Below are positions 53,378 through 62,602 of a stretch of 64,000 bases of DNA, piece after piece. How positions within the stretch are numbered: position 1 is the stretch's first letter; each line of letters begins with the position of its first letter. Below the pieces are notes generated by a model. It saw only the letters and a list, made by a program, of their open reading frames with translations. It made no database searches and was not told the DNA's origin. A program made the position numbers and the translations under genes. The stretch comes from VBDM01 sp964430565 (GTDB lineage Bacteria > Pseudomonadota > Gammaproteobacteria > Burkholderiales > SG8-39), in assembly GCA_964430565.1 (NCBI GenBank), contig CAYSFD010000010.1:110813-174812 (forward strand), in the 5' to 3' direction.

Positions 53378-54082
53378 CTAGGGAACCTGTGCGGTGTGCA
53401 TCTGCGCCAGGATGCTTTCGCTGTAGTGCGCAAGATATTCCGAGCTTCGATAGCGGTCATAGTAGCGCGGGCGTGGAAGCATGGCGGCCAGACGCGCCGC
53501 CTGATTGGGTTCGAGGCTCGCCGCACTTACTCCAAAGTAGTGGCGTGCCGCGGCCTCGGCACCAAAGATGTTCTCGCCCCATTCGGCGACGTTGAGATAA
53601 ATCTCAAAAATGCGACGCTTGTCCATCGTGGCCTCCAGCATCGCCGTGAATATCGCTTCCTGGCCCTTGCGCAGCAGGCTGCGCTCGCCCGAAAGCAGTA
53701 GGTTTTTCGCGAGTTGCTGGGTGATGGTCGAGCCCCCGGCGACGAATTTGCCGACCCGCTGATTCTTGTCCATGGCCCGCTGGATGCCTTCCCAGTCGAA
53801 GCCTTCGTGATCGACGAACTTTGCGTCCTCGGCCACGATGACGGCGCGCTTAAGGTGGACCGATATCCGTTCGTAGGCCACCCAAGTCTGATCGAGTCCC
53901 GCCTTCGGCTGCTTTTGTTTCAGCGCTTCCAGGCGAGCCTCCATGAATTGGGTCGTCGCAGGATTGTTGTCGACCCAATATAGGATTTGCGCGAAGAACC
54001 AAAACTCGTAGATCGCAAGGGTGATGACCGCCATCCCGACGGGATAGCAGAACAACTTCCACAGCAAGACGAGCAGCCTCAT
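53378..54082 (-). CDS. mtgA: Monofunctional peptidoglycan transglycosylase MtgA
   Basis: A 234-residue GT51 enzyme that extends glycan chains. It has one N-terminal membrane helix and the catalytic motifs VIVAEDAKFVDHEGFDWEGIQ (first catalytic glutamate) and GGSTITQQLAKNLLLSGERS, then KRRIFEIYLNVAEWGENIFGAEAAA in family order. Start ATG at 54082. Confidence 0.94.
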   Translation of the reverse strand: MRLLVLLWKLFCYPVGMAVITLAIYEFWFFAQILYWVDNNPATTQFMEARLEALKQKQPKAGLDQTWVAYERISVHLKRAVIVAEDAKFVDHEGFDWEGIQRAMDKNQRVGKFVAGGSTITQQLAKNLLLSGERSLLRKGQEAIFTAMLEATMDKRRIFEIYLNVAEWGENIFGAEAAARHYFGVSAASLEPNQAARLAAMLPRPRYYDRYRSSEYLAHYSESILAQMHTAQVP

Positions 54083-54151
54083 GCGCGAAGTGGGGCCGAC
54101 GATGACGACACAGCTTGCTCGGCTCGCGTTGCTGAAGGAATGCAGCTTTCC

Positions 54152-55060
54152 TCATTCACTCAAAACTTTATCGCCGCGCACGAAATGCCAGGTGCGGGTA
54201 ATCACCAGAATGTCGGTTTCCTTGCGGATGTTGGCCGGGAACTTGGCGTAGGGCGCCGCAAGCTGAACGATGCGCTGCGCGGCGGCATCGAGAATCTTGT
54301 AACCGGAAGATCGCTCGAGATCCATGGCCGCCACCGTACCGTCGAAGTTTATCGACACGGTAAGCCGGAGGGTGCCGTAGATCCTGCCGCGGGCACTCTC
54401 GGGATAGTTGAGATTGCCGATGCGCTCGATCTTCTGGCGCCAGTCTTCAACGTAGAGCGCGTAGCGAACTTCGGCGGCACGCGCCCCGACGAAAGTCTTG
54501 CGTGGGCGCTTGTTGTACTCCTCGATCTGCCGCGCGATCTGGGCCTCCATGCGGGCGATGATCAGGGCGCTTTCGGCAAGCTCCGCTCCCGAGACGTGCG
54601 CTTTTGCCGCGGTCTTTGGCTTTGTTTCCTCCGCGGTCACGTCTTGTCGGGATTGGGCCTGCGAAAGCAGCAGCCTTTGGCGCGCCTCGAGTTCCTGCAC
54701 ACGGCGCGCCGCGTGCTTGAGGTCCGTGCCCGGTTCAATTTGCCGCAGAACGGGAAACGGTGATTTCGCGCGGCGGTCCAGGTCGGTGTCGCCCCCACCG
54801 TCGAGGTTCGCTTGAGCGTGGACTTCGGGTCGCGCCGGCCTAAAGCGGGACTTCGCATTCACCAGCACTACCTCGAGCTGTGTCGGCGTTAGCCTGGCCA
54901 TCTTGTCGGGCAACTTGAAGTGGATCGAGAGCACGATCGCATGCAGAACGATCGAGGCCGAGAGCGCCATGGCCAGCACGCGTGAATCGGGGTCGAGCCT
55001 GGCAAGCGGCTGAGGCCAAGTCCACGCAGATGAGCTGAAGTCAAATTTGGGAAAACCCAA
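54152..55060 (-). CDS. TonB-like energy transducer
   Basis: A 302-residue protein with a single N-terminal membrane segment (LAMALSASIVLHAIVLSIHF), a charged middle part with a coiled-coil, and a C-terminal TonB domain: YPESARGRIYGTLRLTVSINF, DLERSSGYKILDAAAQRIVQ and PYAKFPANIRKETDIL. The N-terminal SASxxLH is typical of TonB. It lies between rnb and mtgA. The gene for aroE, usually found between tonB and mtgA in betaproteobacteria, is absent here. Confidence 0.9.
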   Translation of the reverse strand: MGFPKFDFSSSAWTWPQPLARLDPDSRVLAMALSASIVLHAIVLSIHFKLPDKMARLTPTQLEVVLVNAKSRFRPARPEVHAQANLDGGGDTDLDRRAKSPFPVLRQIEPGTDLKHAARRVQELEARQRLLLSQAQSRQDVTAEETKPKTAAKAHVSGAELAESALIIARMEAQIARQIEEYNKRPRKTFVGARAAEVRYALYVEDWRQKIERIGNLNYPESARGRIYGTLRLTVSINFDGTVAAMDLERSSGYKILDAAAQRIVQLAAPYAKFPANIRKETDILVITRTWHFVRGDKVLSE

Positions 55061-55120
55061 CTTGCAACCCCTAAAAGCTTTGTGAATCAGGTGATTCTAG
55101 GCGTTTTCTAGAGCTTTGTC

Positions 55121-57004
55121 TCATGAGAGTGACGTCACGGAATTCGCGGGGGTTTCCTTGAGGCAGCGGAACACGCACCTGAAATCGGCTTCGACAAGGT
55201 CAATTCCCGTCACTGCAATCTCGACGCCGGTCCCGGGCGCCAGTTCCGGTAACGACGGCACCCTAGCATAGAGCGGAAGGCCATCGAATCTCACGAGATT
55301 CTCGCGCACCACCTCGGCTCCCGCAACCTCGATTGCCTCCTGCAACATCCATCTCAAGCACCAATAACGCTCCATGCGGCCCTGAAACTCATCGTAGGCG
55401 GCGTAGGTTGCTTCAAAGTCGTGCACTGCTGCGAGCATCAGGTCGGAATTGCGTGGGAACGGCGGGGCATTCCCGCCGAGCAGCGCGAGCAGCTGCCATT
55501 GGTTGACTAGATCCACGTACCGGCGCAGCGGCGAGCTCGCCCAAGTGTAATGGCTGATTCCCAGGCCCTGGTGCGCCATGGCCGAAGTGGCCATCCTCAC
55601 CTTTCCGGTCGACTGCACGCGGTAGATCGCCGCGACGTCGTGATCGTCGAGCAGCTTTCCCCATGTGCCGTTGACGGCGATCATCAATTCGGAGACCAGC
55701 TTGTCCAGAGGTGTGCCGCGCCGGCGCTCAGTAATGATGACACGCGCGAGTTCCCCGTGACCCTCGATGCGGAAGGTGTAGTCGGGACGTTCAGGCATTG
55801 CGGAGGGCCTGCCGCGCACCCGCTCGAGGGCGAGCGCAAACTTCCAAAGCGTGCACAACTCACGCGAAAATGGAATGTCCTCGCGCGATTCTCCGGCGAT
55901 AAAGGCTGTGTCAAGATCCTCGACTGCCTGATGGCGCAGGTTCGCTGCAATGCGCACTCGCTCGACGCGTGTGTGGCAGGCTTCGACGGCGAAATCGTCC
56001 GCGCGTACGTCCAGGTAGAGGGAAAGCGCCGGGCGCGCTTCTCCCTCGGCGAGGGAGAAGCACTCGATCGCTTGGTGCGGCAACATCGTGAACTTGTGGC
56101 TGGGCATGTAAACGGTCGAAAGCCGCTCGCGTGCCACGGCATCGAGCGGCGAACCGGGAGCGAAGCCGAGCCCGGGCGCGGCAATGTGAATTCCCACGCG
56201 AATGCGGTCTCCGCCAAGGGGAGTAAGGGAGAACGCATCGTCGATTTCCGTCGTGGCCGCGTCGTCAAGACTGAATGCGGCTACGTCAGCGAGCGGCAGG
56301 TTCCGCGGTTCGGTAATCTCGAGCCCCGTCGGAAAACCCGTCCCCTTGGGAAAGTACTCGTAGAGAAACCGATTCAGGTGATAGTCGTGGCTGGAGGGGA
56401 GCGCGCCGCAACGCTCCATCAGTTTCGCCGGAGAGAGCCCGGCCTTTGAGCAAGCCTCCTCAAGCGCTCTGGTTTCAGGCCGGCCGCGATCGGGCTTGTA
56501 CAGGAGCTGCGCGAGCATCGGCCGGAACTCCTCGGGAAGCTCCCCGCGGACGAGTTGGTCCGACCAAGTCGAGACTTGTAGTTGCTGCTGCTTTTTCCGC
56601 TCGATGCCTGCAAGCGCGGCCCGCAGCGTTTCCGGCGGCGCGGCCCGGTATCGCCCCCTGCCTTTGCGATAAAAATACGCCGGGGCGGAGTGGAGTTTCA
56701 CAAGGATTCCGGCCGCTTCCATCGCCGAGGGGGCGCGACCGCAATACTCGCGAGCGAGTTCCGCAAAACCGAATTCCTCGCCGCCGCAGCACTGCCACAG
56801 GAAATCCGTATCGATGCCGCCCGCCATCGCCTCGGCCTGCGCCAGCAGCTCGACAGGGGCCGGCTCCGGAAAACGCAGCAGAACGTCTCTTGCCTTGATC
56901 TTGACGCGCTTGCCGTGAGGCGCCTCGACCAGCAGGGAGCTGTCCCCGTCGGTGAGTACCGTGGCAACCTTGAACGTGCCGTTGTCTTCGTAGAGGACGT
57001 TCAC
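55121..57004 (-). CDS. RNB-domain exoribonuclease (RNase II/R family)
   Basis: A 627-residue exoribonuclease. An N-terminal OB-like part (NVLYEDNGTFKVATVLTDG) is followed by the catalytic RNB domain: SLDDAATTEIDDAFSL with the four aspartates, then GIHIAAPGLGFAPGSPLDAVA, and ASSPLRRYVDLVNQWQLL. It degrades RNA 3' to 5'. The start is uncertain: GTG at 57004 gives NVLYEDNG, the normal N-terminus, but no clear ribosome site precedes it, and another GTG lies one codon earlier. Confidence 0.9.
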   Translation of the reverse strand: MNVLYEDNGTFKVATVLTDGDSSLLVEAPHGKRVKIKARDVLLRFPEPAPVELLAQAEAMAGGIDTDFLWQCCGGEEFGFAELAREYCGRAPSAMEAAGILVKLHSAPAYFYRKGRGRYRAAPPETLRAALAGIERKKQQQLQVSTWSDQLVRGELPEEFRPMLAQLLYKPDRGRPETRALEEACSKAGLSPAKLMERCGALPSSHDYHLNRFLYEYFPKGTGFPTGLEITEPRNLPLADVAAFSLDDAATTEIDDAFSLTPLGGDRIRVGIHIAAPGLGFAPGSPLDAVARERLSTVYMPSHKFTMLPHQAIECFSLAEGEARPALSLYLDVRADDFAVEACHTRVERVRIAANLRHQAVEDLDTAFIAGESREDIPFSRELCTLWKFALALERVRGRPSAMPERPDYTFRIEGHGELARVIITERRRGTPLDKLVSELMIAVNGTWGKLLDDHDVAAIYRVQSTGKVRMATSAMAHQGLGISHYTWASSPLRRYVDLVNQWQLLALLGGNAPPFPRNSDLMLAAVHDFEATYAAYDEFQGRMERYWCLRWMLQEAIEVAGAEVVRENLVRFDGLPLYARVPSLPELAPGTGVEIAVTGIDLVEADFRCVFRCLKETPANSVTSLS

Positions 57005-57103
57005 CACAGGGAAGCAAAACGAGCGAGCCGCGTCGCGTTGACTCGGCGGAGATGATATAAAGAGGCCTTGATTGTATCGTAGTCCGTCCGGACTTCCGGA
57101 CAG

Positions 57104-57120
57104 AGCCCGAGGGGCTTTTT
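57104..57120 (+). terminator. Terminator-like hairpin upstream of the enolase-superfamily gene
   Basis: AGCCC (57104-57108) and GGGCT (57112-57116) form a hairpin with loop GAG, followed by a run of T (57116-57120). Another hairpin (GTCCGG/CCGGAC) lies just before it, and ACGAGG/CCTCGT (57140-57145, 57151-57156) after it. It could be an attenuator in the leader of the gene at 57185. Confidence 0.4.
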
Positions 57121-57184
57121 CAGAGTGATTCAAACAAGGACGAGGTGATTCCTCGTTTTGTAACCGGGTTCAAAGGACCGAAGA

Positions 57185-58324
57185 ATGGCAAAGATCGAAT
57201 CGATTGCCGTTGCGACAGCCCGAGTGCCGCTCGAAACCGCAACCAGCTTCGCCACACGTACTGTGTCGGCGCGCGACTATGGGCTCGTCAAGGTGGGCGC
57301 TGGCGGGGTCGAAGGCATCGGATTCTGCTACGCGGGATCCTCGGGCGGAACGCTCGTCGCTCACGCCGTGGAGCAGTTGCTCGCGCCTATACTGCTCGGG
57401 TGCGACAGCCTGCTTGTTGAGGGCCTGTGGCAGCGGATGTTCCAGGAAACGCTCTTGCACGGGCGCGCGGGCAGCGCCATGCGTGCAATCTCGATTCTCG
57501 ATTGCGCACTCTGGGACCTGAACGCACGCGCAGTGAGACTTCCTCTGTACAAGTATCTAGGTGCGGCGGTCGACGACGCCGTACCCGCCTACGCAAGCGG
57601 CGGCTATTACGTCGCCGGCAAGACGCCGAAGGAACTCGGAGACGAGATGGCTGGCTACGTCAGAGCGGGCTTTCGCGCGGTGAAAATGAAGGTGGGGCGG
57701 CTCTCGCCCAAGGAAGAGGAAGCTCGGGTGAAAGCCGCGCGAGAGGCGATCGGACCGGAGGTCGAGTTGATGCTCGATGCAAACAATGCCTGGCACGATC
57801 TGCCGACCGCGATGCGATATATGGAGCGGTTCGAGTCCTACGATCCCTATTGGATCGAGGAGCCGTTCTTTCCCGACGATATCGACAACCATGCGCGCCT
57901 TGCGAAACTCACACGAGTCATGGTGGCGACCGGCGAGATTGGCGCTGGGCGCTGGCATTTCAAGGAGATCCTCGACAAGGGCGCCGCGCAGATCCTGCAG
58001 ACCGACGCGCTGGTGTGCGGCGGAGTCTCCGAATGGAGAAAGATCGCAGCTACCGCCGCGAGCTACGGCGTCACCGTCTGCCCGCATTGGTTTCACGATC
58101 TGCACGCGCACCTGGTGGCAGCGACGCAGAACGCGCGTTACGTCGAGTTCTTTCCCGACGACCAGGTGCTCAATTTCCGGCGTCTCATCGACACCCAGCT
58201 CGACACCAGAGACGGCATGCTGCTTCTGCCGAAAACTCCAGGTCTGGGATTCAAGTTCGACGAAGAAGAAGTGGGGCGCTACGCGCTCAAGGACGGGAGT
58301 TCGGTCTGGAAGGTGTTGAAGTAG
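57185..58324 (+). CDS. Enolase-superfamily enzyme (mandelate racemase/muconate lactonizing type)
   Basis: A 379-residue TIM-barrel enzyme. The catalytic lysine region is FRAVKMKVGRLSPKE; metal ligands are in LMLDANNAW (Asp), WIEEPFFPDD (Glu) and VATGEIGAG (Glu); HWFHDLHAHL holds the likely general-base His. The N-terminal capping domain is complete. The family converts sugar acids and related compounds by proton abstraction alpha to a carboxylate; the substrate here is not readable from the sequence. Confidence 0.9.
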   Translation: MAKIESIAVATARVPLETATSFATRTVSARDYGLVKVGAGGVEGIGFCYAGSSGGTLVAHAVEQLLAPILLGCDSLLVEGLWQRMFQETLLHGRAGSAMRAISILDCALWDLNARAVRLPLYKYLGAAVDDAVPAYASGGYYVAGKTPKELGDEMAGYVRAGFRAVKMKVGRLSPKEEEARVKAAREAIGPEVELMLDANNAWHDLPTAMRYMERFESYDPYWIEEPFFPDDIDNHARLAKLTRVMVATGEIGAGRWHFKEILDKGAAQILQTDALVCGGVSEWRKIAATAASYGVTVCPHWFHDLHAHLVAATQNARYVEFFPDDQVLNFRRLIDTQLDTRDGMLLLPKTPGLGFKFDEEEVGRYALKDGSSVWKVLK

Positions 58325-58891
58325 TCAGTCCATCGCGGCGAATTCCATGATCGCCGGAATGTGCTGAGGAAAGCTTGCGAGCGTGTGGTCGCCGCCTTGC
58401 ACCACGATTTGTCTTGCACCCTGGTATTTCTTCACCGCGACCCGGTAGTCGAGCACTTCGTCGCCCGTTTCGACCAGAAGCAGGTAGCGCTCGGGATGCA
58501 CCTGGGTCACGAAGAGCTTCTCCCATTGGCGCAGGTGCTCTTCGGTAAGCTCGTGGCTTTCGCCGCCGTGATAAGCCTGCTGCGGACCGAGGAAGGCGCG
58601 CAGCCCCACGTGCGGGTCAATCGCCGGATTGATCAGCACCACGCGGAGATCCCTCTTCTCCGCAAGCCAAGTCGCATAGAAGCCCCCTAGCGAGCTCCCG
58701 ACGAGCGTAATCTTCTTTCCCCGAGGGTGCTCCAGCTCGGCTTCGATAAGCTGAACGGCCAGATCAGGCAGGTGCGGCAGTTGGGGGCAGCTAAATTCAT
58801 CGCCCTTTCCGCGCGCTTCGAGGTAACGCTTGAGGTATTGGGCCTTGTATGACCGCGGAGAGCTATTGAATCCGTGCAAGTAGACGATCAT
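58325..58891 (-). CDS. YqiA/YcfP family alpha/beta-fold esterase
   Basis: A 188-residue small alpha/beta hydrolase: MIVYLHGFNSSPRSYKAQYL at the N-terminus, nucleophile GSSLGGFYATWLAE, acid in LLLVETGDEVLDYR, and the late GGDHTLASF histidine, all of the YqiA/UPF0227 type. It overlaps the mpl stop by four bases. An esterase by family; natural substrate unknown. Confidence 0.92.
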   Translation of the reverse strand: MIVYLHGFNSSPRSYKAQYLKRYLEARGKGDEFSCPQLPHLPDLAVQLIEAELEHPRGKKITLVGSSLGGFYATWLAEKRDLRVVLINPAIDPHVGLRAFLGPQQAYHGGESHELTEEHLRQWEKLFVTQVHPERYLLLVETGDEVLDYRVAVKKYQGARQIVVQGGDHTLASFPQHIPAIMEFAAMD

Positions 58892-60255
58892 ACCTTCGCG
58901 CTTGCCGCCGCTCGTTTTTCAAATTCTGCGAGCAGTCGATCATGGATCCCCCCGAAACCTCCGTTTGACATGACGAGCACCTGATCGCCAGCGCGCGCCT
59001 CGGCGACGATCGCCCCAACGAGCCGCCCAAGATCCGTCTCGCAGCGCGCGCGCGCGCCAAGCGGCGCCAGGGCGGTCTGAGCGTCCCAGTCGAGGTTTGC
59101 GCTGTAACAGAAAACCCGGTCGGCCCGTTCAAGGCTCGCCGGCAATCGGTCCTTCATGAACCCGGCTCTCATGGTATTGGAGCGTGGTTCGAGCACCGCC
59201 AGAATGCGTGCCTCTCCAACCTTTTCCCGCAGGCCTGCAAGCGTCGTGGAGATGGCTGTGGGGTGGTGCGCGAAGTCGTCCCAGATGGAGACCCCGGCTG
59301 CCTTACCCTTTAACTCCATGCGGCGCTTGACGCTCTGGAAGCGCGCGAGAGCATCCAAGGCTGCGACCGGATCGACCCCGGCAGCGCGCGCCGCGGCAAT
59401 CGCGGCGAGCGCATTCTGACGATTGTGTTCTCCAAGCAGTTCCCAGCACAGCCGACCGACCGGCTTCATCTCGTGGAGCACCTCGAAGCAGCCGCCTCCG
59501 AGGTCGCTCGCGCTCCAGCCCTGGCTTACCCCAAACCGATCCACCGGAGTCCAGCAGCCTCGCGCCAGGACGCGATCGATCGCTGGATCCGCGCCATTCA
59601 CAACGACTTGACCGGACCCGGGGACAGTACGAAGAAAATGATGAAATTGCGTCTCGATCGCTGCGAGATCGGGGAAGATATCGGCATGATCGAACTCGAT
59701 GTTGGTCACGACGGCGATCCGGGGGCGGTAATGCACCATCTTGGAGCGCTTATCAAAGAAAGCGGTATCGTACTCGTCGGCCTCAATGACGAAATGCTTC
59801 CGGCTCCCCAACCGTGCTGATACTCCGAAGTTCTGCGGGACCCCTCCGATCAAAAATCCTGGCGCGCACCCGGCGTTCTCCAGGATCCACGCCAGCATGG
59901 AGGACGTCGTGGTTTTCCCATGCGTTCCTGATACGGCAAGCACACACTTACTCGCCAGAACGTTTTCCGCCAGCCACTGCGGCCCGGAAACATACGGGCG
60001 ACCTTGATTCAGAATGCCCTCGACAAGGGGCTTACCCCGGCTCACGACGTTGCCGATCACCCACAAGTCCGGATTCAAAGCGAGCTGGTCCGCTTCGTAG
60101 CCTTCGGTCAGCTCGATGCCTTGAGCGGCAAGCTGGGTGCTCATCGGCGGATAGACGTTGGCGTCACATCCGGTGACTCGATGGCCCGCAGCTTGGGCGA
60201 TCGCGGCAATGCCTCCCATGAAAGTACCGCAGGCGCCGAGGATGTGAATGTGCAC
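58888..60255 (-). CDS. mpl: Mpl: UDP-N-acetylmuramate:L-alanyl-gamma-D-glutamyl-mDAP ligase
   Basis: A 455-residue Mur-ligase-family enzyme that recycles cell-wall tripeptide. ATP-binding VSGTHGKTTTSSMLAWIL is intact, as are HIHILGACGTFMGGIAAIA at the N-terminus and DDFAHHPTAI in the C-terminal domain. It is the first gene of the mpl-yqiA pair; start ATG at 60255. Confidence 0.95.
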   Translation of the reverse strand: MHIHILGACGTFMGGIAAIAQAAGHRVTGCDANVYPPMSTQLAAQGIELTEGYEADQLALNPDLWVIGNVVSRGKPLVEGILNQGRPYVSGPQWLAENVLASKCVLAVSGTHGKTTTSSMLAWILENAGCAPGFLIGGVPQNFGVSARLGSRKHFVIEADEYDTAFFDKRSKMVHYRPRIAVVTNIEFDHADIFPDLAAIETQFHHFLRTVPGSGQVVVNGADPAIDRVLARGCWTPVDRFGVSQGWSASDLGGGCFEVLHEMKPVGRLCWELLGEHNRQNALAAIAAARAAGVDPVAALDALARFQSVKRRMELKGKAAGVSIWDDFAHHPTAISTTLAGLREKVGEARILAVLEPRSNTMRAGFMKDRLPASLERADRVFCYSANLDWDAQTALAPLGARARCETDLGRLVGAIVAEARAGDQVLVMSNGGFGGIHDRLLAEFEKRAAASAKV

Positions 60256-60344
60256 GAGCTGGAAACAGAGCGCCCCAGTACAAAGGGCGCCGATGGAAAA
60301 AGGGGCAGATTCTAGCCTACTTCGCCGCGTTTCCCTGCGGTATC

Positions 60345-60986
60345 ATGGCCCGACTCCAGTCGTTTTTTCCCGTGCCGAAGGATAGCAAGCCCATGCAGCA
60401 ACTCATGCGCGCGCGCATCGCTGCGGCCGCAGCGCGCGTGATGGCCGTGGATGGCATCGAGGATTTCGCTCTCGCGAAACGCAAGGCGGCGCGCCAGTTG
60501 GGGGTCGAAAACACACAATCGCTGCCGAAGAACGAGGAGATCGAAGCGGAGCTGCGAGCCTATCAGGCGCTCTACCAAGGCGAGGAACAGCGCGACCGAA
60601 TCCAGTATCTGCGCGAGCGAGCACGTGAGGCCATGCAGCTGCTTTCGCAATTTCGCCCCTATCTTGCCGGCGCGGTGCTAAGGGGCACCGCGGGACGCTA
60701 CAGCGACATCGATTTGCAGCTATTCACGGATGACAGTAAGGAGGTGGAGCTTTTCCTCCTGAACCGCAATATTCCCTACGATATCTCTGACCTGCGCCAC
60801 TTTGCCGGCGACCAGGTACGCGCTGTCCCCGTGCTCAAACTTGACTGGCAGGGGGTGCCGGTCAATTTGGCAATCTACACCTCGAAGGACGAGCGCGGCA
60901 CCGTCAAGGCCACACTCGCTGGACGACCGATCGAGCGCGCGGGAGTCCAAGCCGTGACCCAACTCCTCGCCAACCGGGACGGTTAG
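60345..60986 (+). CDS. Nucleotidyltransferase-domain protein of unknown role
   Basis: A 213-residue protein. A pol-beta-like nucleotidyltransferase signature is seen as RGTAGRYSDIDLQLFTDD, with a third acidic region near VPVLKLDWQGVPVNLAIYT. The N-terminal half is helical and charged. Homologues are annotated as nucleotidyltransferase-domain proteins; none is biochemically defined to my knowledge. The first ATG is used; an internal ATG at 60393 is also plausible. Confidence 0.8.
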   Translation: MARLQSFFPVPKDSKPMQQLMRARIAAAAARVMAVDGIEDFALAKRKAARQLGVENTQSLPKNEEIEAELRAYQALYQGEEQRDRIQYLRERAREAMQLLSQFRPYLAGAVLRGTAGRYSDIDLQLFTDDSKEVELFLLNRNIPYDISDLRHFAGDQVRAVPVLKLDWQGVPVNLAIYTSKDERGTVKATLAGRPIERAGVQAVTQLLANRDG

Positions 60987-61263
60987 AGGATTGCGGGGGT
61001 CGACACCTTCTGGAGAGGCTTGACTGACCCTTGTATTTGCTTCGATTTGTCGCGAACATGCTTCGATTGCGTTCGAAAACCGCCTAAATCCATCTAAATG
61101 AAATGAAATGTCTCAACTAGATACTCGAAAGAACAATCTGCACCCACTCGTGCCTCACGGCCCCTGAAAGGAGACAGATCCCTGGCAAAGCACTGCTCTC
61201 TTCATGCTGCGAAATGCAGTAAATGCTGTACAATTTTCTTCCATCTACTGCAAACTACTGGTC
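60987..61263. other. AT-richer gap before aroQ
   Basis: A 277-base stretch with clearly lower GC than its surroundings (runs such as AAATGAAATGAAATG near 61095). No gene, tRNA or convincing terminator was found. A promoter for aroQ must lie here or beyond, but no clear -35/-10 pair was chosen. Confidence 0.5.
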
Positions 61264-61758
61264 ATGTCCAAACCGAGGCGAAGCTCGGCTGCATCCTCGA
61301 GAGGGACGAAAAGCATCCTTTTGCTTCACGGCCCCAACCTGAACTTGCTGGGAAGCCGCGAACCGGAGGTCTACGGGACCGAAAGCATCGCAAGTATCAA
61401 TAGGCGGCTGAGCAACACCGCTCGGAGCCGGGGAGCGGTTCTGGAGATTTTCCAGAGCAACCATGAAGGCGGCCTGATCGAGCGCATACATCAGTCCAAG
61501 AAACAGCATGTCTCCTGGATCATCGTCAACCCCGCGGGATTGACCCATACCAGTGTGGCACTGCGTGACGCTCTTGCCGCAGTGAGCATTCCTTATATCG
61601 AGGTGCACTTGACGAACATCCACGCCAGGGAGCCATTCCGGCGTCATTCGTACTTTTCCGATCTTGCGGTCGGTACGATTTGCGGGCTGGGAAGCCTTGG
61701 GTACGACCTTGCACTGCAGTTTGTCCTGCAGTCACTGTCACCGAGGTCCTCTTCGTGA
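61264..61758 (+). CDS. aroQ: Type II 3-dehydroquinate dehydratase AroQ
   Basis: A 164-residue enzyme of the shikimate pathway. It has LLLHGPNLNLLGSREPEVYG with the catalytic tyrosine, FQSNHEGGLIERIH, IIVNPAGLTHTSVALRDA, and HLTNIHAREPFRRHSY. ATG at 61264 is preferred; a longer frame from 61204 adds a non-conserved tail. It precedes accB and accC, as in betaproteobacteria. Confidence 0.94.
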   Translation: MSKPRRSSAASSRGTKSILLLHGPNLNLLGSREPEVYGTESIASINRRLSNTARSRGAVLEIFQSNHEGGLIERIHQSKKQHVSWIIVNPAGLTHTSVALRDALAAVSIPYIEVHLTNIHAREPFRRHSYFSDLAVGTICGLGSLGYDLALQFVLQSLSPRSSS

Positions 61759-61979
61759 GAGCCCCGGTCTAGGCAAAGCGCGAAGGGGACGCGTTCCCTT
61801 GCTACTGACTCGAAGGGTGTTGCAGCAGTTGCTCTGACTGCCAGTTTGCGAAAGCACGAGGAGCTTAAGGAAGGATGGGGACCTCCCGCCCCCCGGCCGG
61901 GGGTCTACGATATGTTCTAGATTCTTCTACCCGCCCCAGTGCGAAAAGGCGTGCGCGTCTGGACCGGAAGGAGGCCAGC

Positions 61980-62459
61980 ATGGATTTGCGAAAACTGAAA
62001 AAACTGATCGACCTCGTTGAGGAATCGGGTATCGCCGAATTGGAGATTACCGAGGGCGAGGAGAAAGTCAGGATCGTGCGGGGTGGGTCAGGTGGAAGGG
62101 AGATTGCGGTCCTTTCTCCGTCCACACAAGGGGCGATCCCGCCCGCCGTTCAAGCGGCGGCCGCCTTGGCATTGGCCCCTGCTCCGGAGGAGAAAGCCCC
62201 TGCGCTGGAAGGCCATATCGTCAAGGCGCCGATGGTTGGGACGTTCTACCGTTCGGGTTCCCCCGGCGCCAAGCCTTTCGTCGAGGTCGGTGATGCGGTC
62301 AAGGTCGGCCAGCCCATCTGCATCATCGAGGCGATGAAGCTGATGAATGAAATCGAATCGGACGCTGCGGGCGAGGTCGTCCGCGTCTACATGGAGAACG
62401 GGCAGCCCGTCGAGTACGGGCAGTCGCTCTTTGCGATTAAGCCGTCGCATAAGAAGTGA
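61980..62459 (+). CDS. accB: Biotin carboxyl carrier protein AccB
   Basis: A 159-residue protein carrying biotin on K120 in IIEAMKLMNEIES. The N-terminal MDLRKLKKLIDLVEESGIAE and C-terminal VEYGQSLFAIKPS match the family. GGAGG six bases before ATG. It supplies the carboxyl group to acetyl-CoA carboxylase, the first step of fatty-acid synthesis. Confidence 0.95.
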   Translation: MDLRKLKKLIDLVEESGIAELEITEGEEKVRIVRGGSGGREIAVLSPSTQGAIPPAVQAAAALALAPAPEEKAPALEGHIVKAPMVGTFYRSGSPGAKPFVEVGDAVKVGQPICIIEAMKLMNEIESDAAGEVVRVYMENGQPVEYGQSLFAIKPSHKK

Positions 62460-62466
62460 GAAAATC

Positions 62467-62579
62467 GAAACTGGAAATTGGAAACTGGTCCAGTTTCGAA
62501 ACAAAGGTAACTCGAAACTCGAAATTGGAAACTGGAAGATGGAAACTGGTCCAGTTTCCAGTTTCCAATTTCCAGTTTC
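62467..62579. repeat. Nested inverted and direct repeats between accB and accC
   Basis: A 22-base segment at 62467-62488 has its exact inverse complement at 62558-62579. Between them the same short words recur: GAAATTGGAAACTGG is found at 62475-62488 (in part) and at 62521-62535, and the palindrome GGAAACTGGTCCAGTTTC is found at 62480-62497 and 62541-62558. Frames are open through it, but the composition does not look coding. Confidence 0.8.
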
Positions 62580-62602
62580 TGTTTTCCGTACTGTTAGCGC
62601 TG

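Noticed and set aside
61204..61263. Longer start for aroQ
   Set aside because: The added residues are unlike any AroQ N-terminus and the length would exceed the family norm.
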